Assembly (NCBI GenBank): GCA_965222205.1
Contig: OZ244932.1
Location: 1,984,001-2,048,000 of the forward strand
From: RHLJ01 sp965222205
Lineage (GTDB): Bacteria; Bacteroidota; Rhodothermia; Balneolales; Balneolaceae
Length of the DNA stretch: 64,000 nt
Direction of reading: 5' to 3'
In this document: one piece after another, positions 8,771 through 17,737 of the stretch
Layout: every line of letters starts with the position of its first letter
Numbering within the stretch: the stretch's first letter is position 1
The notes under the pieces: generated by a model
What the model was told of the DNA's origin: nothing
The model's database searches: none
What the model saw: the letters and a program-made list of their open reading frames with translations, nothing else
Position numbers and translations under genes: made by a program

Positions 8771-8908
8771 TGTCCCTCCTCGGGGGAGGGACAGAATCGC
8801 GAATTTGAGCGATTCAGGGAGAGGAAGGATAGGCTATGAATTTAGTTGCCACTACGGTCCTCCCTCTGATTTCAAACAAGTTTGAAATCTGTCTCCCCCC
8901 AGGGGGAG
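8771..8908. repeat. Cluster of palindromes after the TonB receptor
   Basis: Four dyads occur in 140 nt: TGTCCCTCC/GGAGGGACA (8771-8779 and 8785-8793, 9-bp stem), AATCGC/GCGATT (8795-8800 and 8809-8814), GATTTCAAAC/GTTTGAAATC (8868-8889, 10-bp stem with 2-nt loop) and CTCCCC/GGGGAG (about 8893-8908). The first could end the receptor transcript, although no T-run follows. The whole has the look of a mobile intergenic repeat of the CCTCC...GGAGG type. Confidence 0.6.
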
Positions 8909-8965
8909 AAAGTCCTCCTTAAATGAAATTAGTTTTGTAATATTTGATTATAAAGTTGATAAATC

Positions 8966-9496
8966 ATGTCTAAACAAATAAAAGAATCTATACTTAGAGA
9001 TTGCTATGGAGAAAGGGATTATTCTGATGCTTTTTTTAAAAAAGTAGAAAAGTTGAAAGAACGGGCAGAAAAAGAATTTAGTACTCCAATCGAACATGGA
9101 ACTGATATGAACTATGGAGCGTCTAACCAATTGTATTTTTATTTAAACAAATTTGGTGAATTTATCTCTCATGCTGACCAACTACCTTTTAATGAGCAAC
9201 AAAAGAAAACACCTTATAAAATTGAAATATTGATTAGCTCACTTGGAGATTATTACTGGTTGAGAAGTCTAGGTACGAAATACTTATTTGGTTTTATAAA
9301 ACTGAATACATGGTCTAATGAGCCAAAGTTTACATATAAAACTTTCCCTGCTGTTGAAAAACTAAGAGCATTTTTTGAGGATGCTGGCTACATATCAATT
9401 CCTGACGATATATTATCATCTAATGTACCTGGCAAAAAGACTGAATTGTATAATGATCAGGCTACCGTTTTTGATGTAATTTTTTCAGAGATCTAA
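8966..9496 (+). CDS. Hypothetical protein of unknown function
   Basis: A 176-residue, probably cytosolic protein with no signal peptide or membrane segment. The first 40 residues are charged and helical (SDAFFKKVEKLKERAEKEF). A mixed alpha/beta middle follows (YKIEILISSLGDYYWLRSLG), then a C-terminal part with FPAVEKLRAFFEDAGYISIP. I do not recognise the family. It is AT-rich like the nucleotidyltransferase gene, sits between palindromic repeats and a convergent peptidase gene 11 nt away, and shows no operon partner, so it is likely accessory. The small size and pattern would suit an orphan immunity-type protein, but that is only a guess. The ATG at 8966 is the first in frame. Confidence 0.6.
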   Translation: MSKQIKESILRDCYGERDYSDAFFKKVEKLKERAEKEFSTPIEHGTDMNYGASNQLYFYLNKFGEFISHADQLPFNEQQKKTPYKIEILISSLGDYYWLRSLGTKYLFGFIKLNTWSNEPKFTYKTFPAVEKLRAFFEDAGYISIPDDILSSNVPGKKTELYNDQATVFDVIFSEI

Positions 9497-9507
9497 CTGT
9501 ATACCTT

Positions 9508-11157
9508 TCAATTCCCCAACACATTCATACTTCCAACATAGAAATCGGGATCAACAGTAAGTTCTTTACCAAAGGACTCCATTCCTTGCCAGGAAGTAGT
9601 TGGAGTTAATCGGACTTCTTTTTCATCTATTAAGACATCAACCGGAGCGTTAAATCCGGGAACAGCATTTCCCCATCGGTAGAGTAGATTTCCTTCTTTG
9701 AAGCTGTACTCGAGGATAGGAATTCGTACATCTCTCAAGTACTGATCAAAAACCGGGGTTAAATCTCTGCCAAGTTTATCGCTTATATAGTTTTCTACTT
9801 GCTGAGTAGAAACAGTTTGGTGATAGAATTCTTCGTTTAGTCCACGAAGGGTTTCCCTCCAGAGTGTATCATTATCAAAAATCTGACGGATTAGATGGAG
9901 CATATTTCCTCCCTTATAATACATATCGCCTGAGCCCTCACTATGCACTCCGTAATTCCCGATGATAGGAATGTCATTACTTATTCGTAGTCGAACTCCC
10001 TTCTGATATTCACTCGCTGCTTTTTTACTAAAGTGATATTCCAAAAATAAATACTCCGAGTAATGTGTGAAACTCTCATGAATCCACATATCCGCGATAT
10101 CGGCATAGGTGATGTTATTGGCGAACCACTCGTGCCCGGTTTCATGTACTATGATGAAGTCAAACTTCAGTCCCCATCCGGACGCACTTAAATCGGTTCC
10201 CAAATAGCCATTTTCATATCGGTTACCATAGGTCACTGAACTTTGATGTTCCATCCCCAAATAAGGTGCTTCCACTAGTTTATAACTGTCTTCATAAAAC
10301 GGATAGGGACCAAACCAGTATTCTAAAGCTTCCATAGTTCGGGGAGCATCTGCGAACTGAGCTATGGCTTTTTCTTTATTATAAGAAAGCACCCAGTAGT
10401 CCATATCCAATTCGCCCTTCTCTCCTTCATATATTTCCTTGAAATTAACATAGTCTCCGATATTAATATTTACCCCATAGCTGTTGATAGGATTGGAGAC
10501 AAACCAGTTCCAGGTTTTAGTACCATCCCCGTTTTCTTCAACACTTCTTAGACGACCATTGGAAACATCGATCAAATCTTCCGGAATGGTCACGCTGATT
10601 AGCATGCTGTCCACTTCATCATAGGGATGATCTTTATTCGGCCACCAGATACTTGCACCGATTTTCTGATTGGCATTGGCAATAAATGGATTCCCATTCT
10701 GGTCTCTTGTCCAGGTAAGGCCTCCATCCCAGGGTGGTCGGGCAGCCACTAATGGTTTTCCTCCAAACTCAACTTCAAGCTCTTTTACTTCCCCAACTTC
10801 CTGATCATCAATCAGAATGATAAACCAGGCATTGCCCTCTTTCTCAACTTCTAGAGTCTTTCCTGCTTGAGTGACTTTCATTATTTCCATTGGAGGCTGT
10901 AAATCAATCTGCATTCGATTCGTAGTAGAGGAATCCACACGATATTTAACAAGATTAGTGCCAAAAATAGTACTGTCTTCCAGATCAACGGTAACATCTA
11001 AATGATAATAGGTGACATCCCACCAGGCTCTTTCCGGAGTTATGGAACCGCGCAAAGTATCCTGCCGTGTAAACTCCTGCTGGTTCTGGAAAAACTGTGC
11101 ATTTACAAACGGTGATAAGGAAATCAAGAATAAGAGAGTGCAAATTTGTTTCATCAT
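9508..11157 (-). CDS. Exported M1-family zinc aminopeptidase
   Basis: About 549 residues from the ATG at 11157 (an in-frame TTG at 11166 is also possible). The signal peptide MMKQICTLLFLISLSP ends near NAQ. An N-terminal beta-sandwich (LDVTVDLEDSTIFG) precedes the catalytic domain, with the substrate-binding LGMEHQS (equivalent of GxMEN) and the zinc site HETGH followed 18 residues later by E in WIHESF. This is the full HEXXH-x18-E gluzincin signature. It trims N-terminal residues from peptides in the periplasm or outside. It is shorter than classical PepN-type M1 enzymes (about 850) because the C-terminal helical domain is abbreviated. It follows the DUF420 gene, whose stop codon lies just inside the alternative start, so the pair is probably cotranscribed. 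Confidence 0.85.
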   Translation of the reverse strand: MMKQICTLLFLISLSPFVNAQFFQNQQEFTRQDTLRGSITPERAWWDVTYYHLDVTVDLEDSTIFGTNLVKYRVDSSTTNRMQIDLQPPMEIMKVTQAGKTLEVEKEGNAWFIILIDDQEVGEVKELEVEFGGKPLVAARPPWDGGLTWTRDQNGNPFIANANQKIGASIWWPNKDHPYDEVDSMLISVTIPEDLIDVSNGRLRSVEENGDGTKTWNWFVSNPINSYGVNINIGDYVNFKEIYEGEKGELDMDYWVLSYNKEKAIAQFADAPRTMEALEYWFGPYPFYEDSYKLVEAPYLGMEHQSSVTYGNRYENGYLGTDLSASGWGLKFDFIIVHETGHEWFANNITYADIADMWIHESFTHYSEYLFLEYHFSKKAASEYQKGVRLRISNDIPIIGNYGVHSEGSGDMYYKGGNMLHLIRQIFDNDTLWRETLRGLNEEFYHQTVSTQQVENYISDKLGRDLTPVFDQYLRDVRIPILEYSFKEGNLLYRWGNAVPGFNAPVDVLIDEKEVRLTPTTSWQGMESFGKELTVDPDFYVGSMNVLGN

Positions 11158-11158
11158 A

Positions 11159-11728
11159 TCACCCAAAACTTTTTAACAGAATAAAAACCAATACCCCGGT
11201 TACAGAGACATACAGCCAGATGGGAAAGGTCCACTTCGATACTTTTCGATGAGTTTCAAATTTACCGGAAAAAGCAAAGAAGAAACTGGTAAGAACCAGT
11301 GGAACTACAAAAGCTGAAAGTATGATGTGGGAAATAAGAATAAAGAAATAAATGGGACGGATAAAACCTTCTCCTTCAAATGGTGTGTCACCTACAAAAT
11401 TATGATAAATGACATAGCTAACCAGAAATAACGAGGAAGTTATGAAGGCGCTTATCATATAGTTCATATGTTTGGAGAAATTCCGTCGCTTTATTTCCCG
11501 AAATCCAAGCAACAAAAACATTGTGCTGAACGAATTAAAAGTCGCGTTCAAAATTGAAAGGTTTTTTACCCAGGGAATTTCTGATGTTGCCGGGGATTTA
11601 AAATAAATCAGCCAAATCAGAAACAGGAGCGCTGCCACACTTACCCCTATTATTAAGATAATTGCACGCTTTGTATTTACTTGTTCAAAAGCCTTAATGC
11701 TATCCGGTAAATTTAAGTCGTCTGTCAT
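11159..11728 (-). CDS. DUF420 multi-pass membrane protein, respiratory-oxidase associated
   Basis: The ATG at 11728 gives 189 residues (an upstream GTG at 11791 would add a charged 21-residue tail). About five membrane helices are visible, e.g. AIILIIGVSVAALLFLIWLI, a second around FNSFSTMFLLLGF, and later ones rich in His (YVIYHNF, ISHIILSAFVV). The His placement and length fit DUF420 proteins, which often sit beside cytochrome oxidase genes and are suspected of helping oxidase assembly or haem handling. Here it stands back-to-back with the actABCDEF-cox operon across a 294-nt shared upstream region, which supports that link. The exact biochemical role is unknown. Confidence 0.7.
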   Translation of the reverse strand: MTDDLNLPDSIKAFEQVNTKRAIILIIGVSVAALLFLIWLIYFKSPATSEIPWVKNLSILNATFNSFSTMFLLLGFREIKRRNFSKHMNYMISAFITSSLFLVSYVIYHNFVGDTPFEGEGFIRPIYFFILISHIILSAFVVPLVLTSFFFAFSGKFETHRKVSKWTFPIWLYVSVTGVLVFILLKSFG

Positions 11729-11956
11729 TTTAAAAATTCTAATCTTTTCTGGTTGCTTGCATGCCTTAAAGTTACGGTAAAGTTCGGGCACAATTCAGTT
11801 AATATGAGATAGTAACCAAGATTTTTAGTGAAATGTTCTTATCTTCGATTCCGAAAAAACTAACTAAAACTAAGGTGGATTTTCCGAAATTTATTTAGAA
11901 CGAATTTAAATAAGAATCCGAAGCATCTTTAAGTACAATTCGAATAAAAAATTCGA

Positions 11957-11964
11957 TAGTTTTG
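11957..11964 (+). promoter_or_regulatory. Candidate -7 promoter box for the act-cox operon
   Basis: TAGTTTTG matches the Bacteroidota-type TAnnTTTG element and lies 59 nt before the actA start, giving a plausible leader. A clear -33 TTG box is not seen at the right spacing. Just upstream, the word AATTCGA occurs twice (about 11937 and 11949), which could be an operator. The evidence is positional only. Confidence 0.35.
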
Positions 11965-12022
11965 CCCGGCTTCTTAATTAGAGTTAGCAACTCGGATCCA
12001 CAAACTTTATCAGCAATTTTTT

Positions 12023-12667
12023 ATGGCGCAGATTTTCCCGAAGTGGACAAATCAAGTTCCCCGCAAAATACTTATCGGATTGATCGTCACTGCTAATGTA
12101 GTGATCCTTGGGATTTGGTACTTTTTCTCCCCTGAATATACTGATGTTGGATACGCTCCAACTCAACCCGTTCCTTACTCTCACAAAATACACGTAGACA
12201 AGCTTGGCCTCGATTGCCAGTATTGTCATACTTCTGTGTTTGAGTCGAAGCAGGCAAACATCCCTCCTACTCAAACTTGTATGAACTGCCACAATCAGGT
12301 GTTAACAGATAGCGAAAAGCTTGAACCTATCCGTGAAAGCTGGGAAACAGGAAAAGCGGTTGAATGGGTTCGGGTTCACAATCTGGCTGACTATGCTTAT
12401 TTCAACCATGCTGCACACGTTAATGTTGGAGTTGGCTGTGAAAGCTGTCATGGTCGGATTGACAAGATGGAAGTTGTTTATCAGACAGAACCATTAAGTA
12501 TGAGCTGGTGTCTGGATTGTCACCGTGAGCCAGAGAAATTTTTACGTCCTGTTGAAGAAGTAACTACGATGGGCTATGAGGTGGAAGACCAGATTTTACT
12601 TGGAAGCGAATTAGTTAAGAAAAATAATGTAAGTCCTCCGCAATACTGCCAGGGCTGCCATTATTAA
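12023..12667 (+). CDS. actA: Alternative complex III subunit ActA, pentahaem cytochrome c
   Basis: A 214-residue protein with an N-terminal membrane anchor (about 14-35) and five CxxCH haem motifs: CQYCH 65-69, CMNCH 86-90, CESCH 139-143, CLDCH 163-167 and CQGCH 209-213. This count and spacing are those of ActA, the periplasmic multihaem subunit of alternative complex III (quinol:electron-acceptor oxidoreductase), which relays electrons from the iron-sulfur subunit toward the monohaem/dihaem ActE. It opens the operon, 32 nt before actB. The last haem motif is almost at the C-terminus, as in known members. Confidence 0.95.
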   Translation: MAQIFPKWTNQVPRKILIGLIVTANVVILGIWYFFSPEYTDVGYAPTQPVPYSHKIHVDKLGLDCQYCHTSVFESKQANIPPTQTCMNCHNQVLTDSEKLEPIRESWETGKAVEWVRVHNLADYAYFNHAAHVNVGVGCESCHGRIDKMEVVYQTEPLSMSWCLDCHREPEKFLRPVEEVTTMGYEVEDQILLGSELVKKNNVSPPQYCQGCHY

Positions 12668-12699
12668 TAACGAAGGATTTTGAACCTATACATCACCAG

Positions 12700-15600
12700 A
12701 TGAGCGAAGTAACACAGAATACCTACTGGAAAAGCTTAAACGAATTAGCTCAGAATAAAGAATATCAAAACTTTGTAGAGCGCGAGTTCCCTGAGAATGC
12801 TACTGAATTAACCGACGGGGTGTCACGAAAGGGATTCCTCCGGGTGATGGGAGCTTCTATAGCGCTCGCAGGATTTGCCGCATGTCGGCGCCCTGTTCAA
12901 AAAATTCTGCCTTATTCCCGACAACCTGAAAATGTTGTGCCGGGAGTTCCATTATTTTATGCAACTGCAATGCCTTTTCAGGGAAACCTGACAGGATTGA
13001 TTGTTGAAAATCATGAAGGGCGACCAACCAAAGTAGATGGAAATGATCTTCATCCGGGAAGTTGGGGTAATACTAATGCCTACCATCAGGCAACTATGTT
13101 GGAGATGTACGATCCTGATCGTTCAAAATCTCCGCTAAGAAATGGTGATAAAGCTTCTACAAACGATTTTGTTGTCTTTGCTCAGGAATTTTTCGCTGAT
13201 CAAAACAAGCGAGTGGCTTTCATTTCTGAAGCTAACTCCTCCCCTACTTTTCAAGCACTTAAAGAGGGTGCACTTCGCAAGTTTAACAATGCCTCCTGGG
13301 TTACTTACGAGCCATTCGGAGAAGATAATAGTATAGAAGGAAACCGAATTGCTTTTGGTAGTCGACTCAGAACACATTATGACTATACTAATGCAGATAT
13401 AGTAGTTTCTCTGGATGATGACTTCCTTGCAGCCACACATCCTAATAATGTAGAATATGCCAAGCAGGTTACTGGCAGGCGGAAAGTGACCAGCACCAGC
13501 GACAGCATGAACCGTATCTACTCGGTTGAAAATGGATTTACGTTAACCGGTTCTTTTGCTGATAACCGACTTCGGGTTAAAGCAAGTGAAGTTGAAGCAT
13601 TTGCAAATGCCCTCGCAGGTGCGCTTTCAAGTCGTATAAATGGATTAAATACCTTCTCCGGTGTGAACAATCAGTTTACCGGAAATGATTTCTTAACAGC
13701 AATGGCAGATGATCTTGCTTCCCATGCTGGAAGAACTGCTGTTTCAATAGGATTTTCACATTCAGCGAATGCTCATGCAGTTGTTGCTGCCATAAATGTG
13801 GCGCTAAACAATGTCGGCAGCACCGTTAATTATTTAGAAGTTCCATCGTTTGATGACCAGAATAACAAACAGTCTTTTGCTGATGTTGTGACTGAGATGA
13901 AGGCTGGAAATATTGATGCTGTTGTAATGATGGGTACTAATCCGGCTTTAACTGCTCCAGCTGATCTTGATTTTGCAACTGCTATCGGCAATGTTGATGA
14001 AGTAATTCATCTCGGAACTTATCGTGATGAGAGTTCGAAAATTGCAAGCTGGCACATAAGCCGTTCTCATTTTCTTGAAACATGGGGCGACGGTTATTCT
14101 TTTGGTGGCGCACGTTCTGTGATTCAGCCACAAATTCAGCCTTTGCACGACTCATTAAGTGAAATTGAATTCCTGAACGCGATTGTCTACGAAGAGCGCA
14201 CTTCGGGATATGATTTAGTTCAAAACACTTTCAGAGGATATTACTCTAATAATTTCGAAAATCGCTGGAAAGATATCCTTCACGATGGAATTGATATCAG
14301 AGACGGATTCACCAGAGCAAATGTAAGACTTCGTTCTGTTTCCCCTGCTCAAACTTCAGCTGTAGAAGGATTGGAAATTGTAATCCGGCCGGATGCTTCA
14401 GTTTATGATGGTCGTTTTGCTAATCTTGGCTGGTTGCAAGAGCTTCCTGATCCAATGACCAAGATTACCTGGGATAATGTTGCGCTAATGAGTCCTGCTA
14501 CTGCTGCTCAACTCGGTGTAGAAAATGAAGATCTTGTTAATATTGCCGTAAATGGTACTCCGGTAGAAATCGCAGCCTGGATTCAACCCGGACATGCTGA
14601 TGATTCTATTACCCTGAATGTTGGATATGGCCGATCCGGTATCGGACGTGTAGCTGACGTTGACTCTGACACAGCCCAACTTTTTGATAAAACCGTAACT
14701 GCAGGAGGTGTGGATGTATACCCTCTTCGCAGAACAAACGGAATGTTATTTACAAGCGGAAGCATTTCTAAAGCAAACGGAACATATAGTATTTCCTGTG
14801 TTCAGGATCATCATAGTCTGGAGGGTCGGGATATGTACCGCCAGGCATCCCTAAGCTATTATAAAGAGCATCCTAAATACGCAACATTCAAATCTGTTCA
14901 TAAGTATGCAGTTCCCGGAATGAAGGAAGCTGCTGAAATGGGTGAAGATCAGCCAATTTCATTGTTTAATGAACAGACCTATCCGGATAGCGAACCTCAG
15001 TGGGGTATGGCGATTGATCTAAACTCCTGTTTTGGTTGCGGAGTGTGTGTAATTGCCTGCCAAAGTGAGAATAACATCCCTGTAATTGGGAAGCGTGAAG
15101 TTGGTCGTGGTCGCGAAATGCACTGGATCAGAAATGATCGTTACTATGTTGGTGACGAAAACGAACCTCAAGCAGTTCACCAACCTGTTCCATGTATGCA
15201 TTGTGAATTAGCACCTTGCGAGCAGGTTTGTCCGGTAGCAGCTACTACGCACAGCCCGGATGGCATGAACCAGATGACGTACAACCGTTGTATTGGTACC
15301 CGGTACTGTGCTAACAACTGTCCGTTTAAAGTCCGACGATTCAATTTCTTCAATTATCCGAAAGAATATTTAACAACCGGTGAAGATCCGGATATCATCC
15401 AAATGGCGATGAACCCCGAGGTTACCGTGCGTTTCCGTGGGGTTATGGAAAAATGTACCTATTGTGTACAACGTGTGAACCGTGCTAAAATCAATGCGAA
15501 GATTGAAACCGGCTCTCCAAGACCCGCTGACGGCTCTGTAGTTACTGCATGTCAACAAGCGTGCCCTGCTGATGCCATTTATTTCGGTGATTTAGTAGAT

Positions 15601-15753
15601 GAGAACAGCGAAGTTTCTAAAATTAAGCGCAACGAACGCAATTATTTGATGCTTGAAGAACTCAACGTTCGTCCTCGTACTTCTTATGTAGCAAAATTGA
15701 CCAACCCGAATCCGGCATTGGTAGACGAAACTAAAATGGAACCTGCCCACTAA
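12700..15753 (+). CDS. actB: Alternative complex III subunit ActB, molybdopterin-like plus iron-sulfur fusion
   Basis: A 1017-residue protein. It begins with a Tat-like leader (SRKGFLRVMG at 42-51, an R-K variant of the twin arginine) followed by a lipobox-like AGFAAC ending at C62. Residues about 70-700 are a molybdopterin-oxidoreductase-like domain that in this family lacks Mo cofactor. The C-terminal quarter (from about 776) is a ferredoxin-like domain with cysteine clusters CFGCGVCVIAC, CMHCELAPCEQVC, CIGTRYCANNC and CTYCVQ...CQQAC, enough for up to four iron-sulfur centres. It receives electrons from quinol at ActC. Its stop overlaps the actC start by one base (TAATG), implying coupled translation. 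Confidence 0.95.
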   Translation: MSEVTQNTYWKSLNELAQNKEYQNFVEREFPENATELTDGVSRKGFLRVMGASIALAGFAACRRPVQKILPYSRQPENVVPGVPLFYATAMPFQGNLTGLIVENHEGRPTKVDGNDLHPGSWGNTNAYHQATMLEMYDPDRSKSPLRNGDKASTNDFVVFAQEFFADQNKRVAFISEANSSPTFQALKEGALRKFNNASWVTYEPFGEDNSIEGNRIAFGSRLRTHYDYTNADIVVSLDDDFLAATHPNNVEYAKQVTGRRKVTSTSDSMNRIYSVENGFTLTGSFADNRLRVKASEVEAFANALAGALSSRINGLNTFSGVNNQFTGNDFLTAMADDLASHAGRTAVSIGFSHSANAHAVVAAINVALNNVGSTVNYLEVPSFDDQNNKQSFADVVTEMKAGNIDAVVMMGTNPALTAPADLDFATAIGNVDEVIHLGTYRDESSKIASWHISRSHFLETWGDGYSFGGARSVIQPQIQPLHDSLSEIEFLNAIVYEERTSGYDLVQNTFRGYYSNNFENRWKDILHDGIDIRDGFTRANVRLRSVSPAQTSAVEGLEIVIRPDASVYDGRFANLGWLQELPDPMTKITWDNVALMSPATAAQLGVENEDLVNIAVNGTPVEIAAWIQPGHADDSITLNVGYGRSGIGRVADVDSDTAQLFDKTVTAGGVDVYPLRRTNGMLFTSGSISKANGTYSISCVQDHHSLEGRDMYRQASLSYYKEHPKYATFKSVHKYAVPGMKEAAEMGEDQPISLFNEQTYPDSEPQWGMAIDLNSCFGCGVCVIACQSENNIPVIGKREVGRGREMHWIRNDRYYVGDENEPQAVHQPVPCMHCELAPCEQVCPVAATTHSPDGMNQMTYNRCIGTRYCANNCPFKVRRFNFFNYPKEYLTTGEDPDIIQMAMNPEVTVRFRGVMEKCTYCVQRVNRAKINAKIETGSPRPADGSVVTACQQACPADAIYFGDLVDENSEVSKIKRNERNYLMLEELNVRPRTSYVAKLTNPNPALVDETKMEPAH

Positions 15754-17180
15754 TGAGTAAATACGAATACATACCTGAACCAGCGCTCGTAAAAGGCAAT
15801 CACAGCTTTTCCAGCATTACTAAACTGGTTACTGATGTAAACTTAAGACCTACTCCGAAACCATGGTATGCAGCCATGCTGCTTGCAAATGCTTTTCTTG
15901 GCATTTTCCTGATCGCCGTCGCATACCTGATTTGGGAAGGAACCGGTATTTGGGGATTAATGAACCCGGTAGGCTGGGGTTGGGCGATTATTAACTTTGT
16001 ATGGTGGGTTGGTATTGGGCATGCCGGAACCCTGATTTCAGCGATTTTATTCCTCTTCAGGCAGGATTGGCGTACCGCCATTAACCGTTTTGCTGAAGCC
16101 ATGACCATTTTCGCCGTAATTTGTGCGTTGATGTTTCCTGGAATCCACGTTGGTCGAATCTGGGTGATTTATTGGGTCTTTCCGATTCCAAACCAAATGG
16201 CAATGTGGCCAAACTTCAACTCTCCTCTACTATGGGATGTATTTGCAGTTTCAACCTATTTCACTGTTTCCTTACTGTTCTGGTATGTTGGACTGGTTCC
16301 TGACCTTGCAACGCTTCGTGATAAGGCAAAAGACAAGGTTAGAAAAATTGCTTATGGAATTGGGGCCCTTGGCTGGACCGGAAGTGGTCGTAACTGGTGG
16401 AACTATGAAAAAGCATACATGATCCTCGCCGGACTGGCGACTCCACTGGTGCTTTCTGTACACACGATTGTATCTTTTGACTTTGCCGTTTCTATGATTC
16501 CAGGATGGCACACCACCATATTCCCTCCTTACTTCGTTGCCGGTGCAGTATTCTCCGGTTTTGCAATGGTACTTACACTCATGATTATTTGCCGTAAGAT
16601 CTACGGTATGGAAGACATCATGACCGACGACCATATGGAGAAGATGAATATTATTATTCTGGTAACCGGTTCGATGGTAGGTTTTGCTTATATGATGGAA
16701 TTTTTCATCGCCTGGTATAGTGGCGTTGAGTACGAGAAAGCTATTTTTATGCTACGTGCAACCGGACCTTATGCATGGGCATATTGGATAATGATGCTTT
16801 GTAATGTGATTTCCCCGCAAGTATTTTGGTCAAAGAAATTAAGACGAAATGTGAATTTTACATTCTTCATTTCAATTGTGGTTAACATTGGTATGTGGTT
16901 CGAGCGATTTGTAATTACTGTAACTTCACTTGCCAACGATTATCTGCCTTCATCATGGGATTACTTCTCTCCTACCATCTGGGATGTTCTAACTTATGTA
17001 GGAACCTTCGGAATTTTCTTCACATTATTCCTTGCCTTCCTGCGCTTCCTCCCAATGATTGCGATTGCGGAAATCAAGGCGGTTATGCCACAGGCTGACC
17101 CTCATAATTATGATGAGGAAACCCATGAATATCATCCACATGAAGTGGAAATTCCTAAACCTCAATCAGAGACGGTTTAA
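15753..17180 (+). CDS. actC: Alternative complex III subunit ActC, NrfD/PsrC-type quinol-oxidising membrane subunit
   Basis: A 475-residue integral membrane protein with about ten helices, of the NrfD/PsrC family. Conserved stretches include WWVGIGHAGTLISAILFL and PGIHVGRIWVIYW in the first half, and SVHTIVSFDFAVSMIPGWHTT. The His- and Asp-bearing helices of this type line the quinol site and a proposed proton path. The C-terminal 30 residues are hydrophilic and His/Glu-rich. ActC oxidises menaquinol and passes electrons to ActB. It overlaps actB by one base and precedes actD by 5 nt. Confidence 0.95.
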   Translation: MSKYEYIPEPALVKGNHSFSSITKLVTDVNLRPTPKPWYAAMLLANAFLGIFLIAVAYLIWEGTGIWGLMNPVGWGWAIINFVWWVGIGHAGTLISAILFLFRQDWRTAINRFAEAMTIFAVICALMFPGIHVGRIWVIYWVFPIPNQMAMWPNFNSPLLWDVFAVSTYFTVSLLFWYVGLVPDLATLRDKAKDKVRKIAYGIGALGWTGSGRNWWNYEKAYMILAGLATPLVLSVHTIVSFDFAVSMIPGWHTTIFPPYFVAGAVFSGFAMVLTLMIICRKIYGMEDIMTDDHMEKMNIIILVTGSMVGFAYMMEFFIAWYSGVEYEKAIFMLRATGPYAWAYWIMMLCNVISPQVFWSKKLRRNVNFTFFISIVVNIGMWFERFVITVTSLANDYLPSSWDYFSPTIWDVLTYVGTFGIFFTLFLAFLRFLPMIAIAEIKAVMPQADPHNYDEETHEYHPHEVEIPKPQSETV

Positions 17181-17185
17181 AGAAT

Positions 17186-17737
17186 ATGAGTACCTCAAAA
17201 GATAAAAACGTGGAATTATACGGTATCCTGGCTGAGTTCAAGAACCCCAAAGCACTTATAGACGCCTCTGAAAAAGTGGTAGAAGCTGGCTACGATAAGT
17301 TTGACACCTACGCTCCATTCCCGATACATGGAATAGATAAAGCAATGAATCTTCCTAAGTCAAAACTAGGATGGATTGTACTAGGGCATGGAATTCTTGG
17401 ATTTACCGGAGCTTTAGCCATGATGTATTTTATGTCGGTAATTGATTATCCCATGAATATTAGTGGTAAGCCATTTTTTAATGCCCCGGCATGGGTACCT
17501 GTCACTTTTGAGTTAACAGTACTTTTATCTGCATTTGGTGCAGTTTTCGGAATGTTTTTCTTAAATGGACTTCCAAGATTGAATAACCCTCTTTTTAATG
17601 TTGAGCGCTTCAAAAAAGCAACTGATGATGGCTTCTTTGTTTGTATTGAAGCAGCTGACAGCAAGTTTCAGGAAGATTTGGTTCGCCAGTTATTCGAAGA
17701 AGCGGGCGCTACTCATATTGAGGAAGTATATGACTAA
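17186..17737 (+). CDS. actD: Alternative complex III subunit ActD (DUF3341)
   Basis: A 183-residue protein with a soluble N-terminal part (GILAEFKNPKALIDASEKV, YDKFDTYAPFPIHG) and two membrane helices (about 52-77 and 105-130) followed by a short soluble tail (FFVCIEAADSKF). This is the DUF3341 pattern of ActD, a structural subunit packing against ActC and ActF with no cofactor. It lies 5 nt after actC, and its last codons overlap the actE start (ATG at 17730). Confidence 0.93.
   Translation: MSTSKDKNVELYGILAEFKNPKALIDASEKVVEAGYDKFDTYAPFPIHGIDKAMNLPKSKLGWIVLGHGILGFTGALAMMYFMSVIDYPMNISGKPFFNAPAWVPVTFELTVLLSAFGAVFGMFFLNGLPRLNNPLFNVERFKKATDDGFFVCIEAADSKFQEDLVRQLFEEAGATHIEEVYD

Noticed and set aside
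12700..15753. A true molybdenum oxidoreductase
   Set aside because: The molybdopterin-like domain of ActB is known to lack the cofactor, and the whole operon is alternative complex III.
16272..16634. Minus-strand frame opposite actC
   Set aside because: It lies wholly inside a well-conserved gene and shows no motif or plausible start context.
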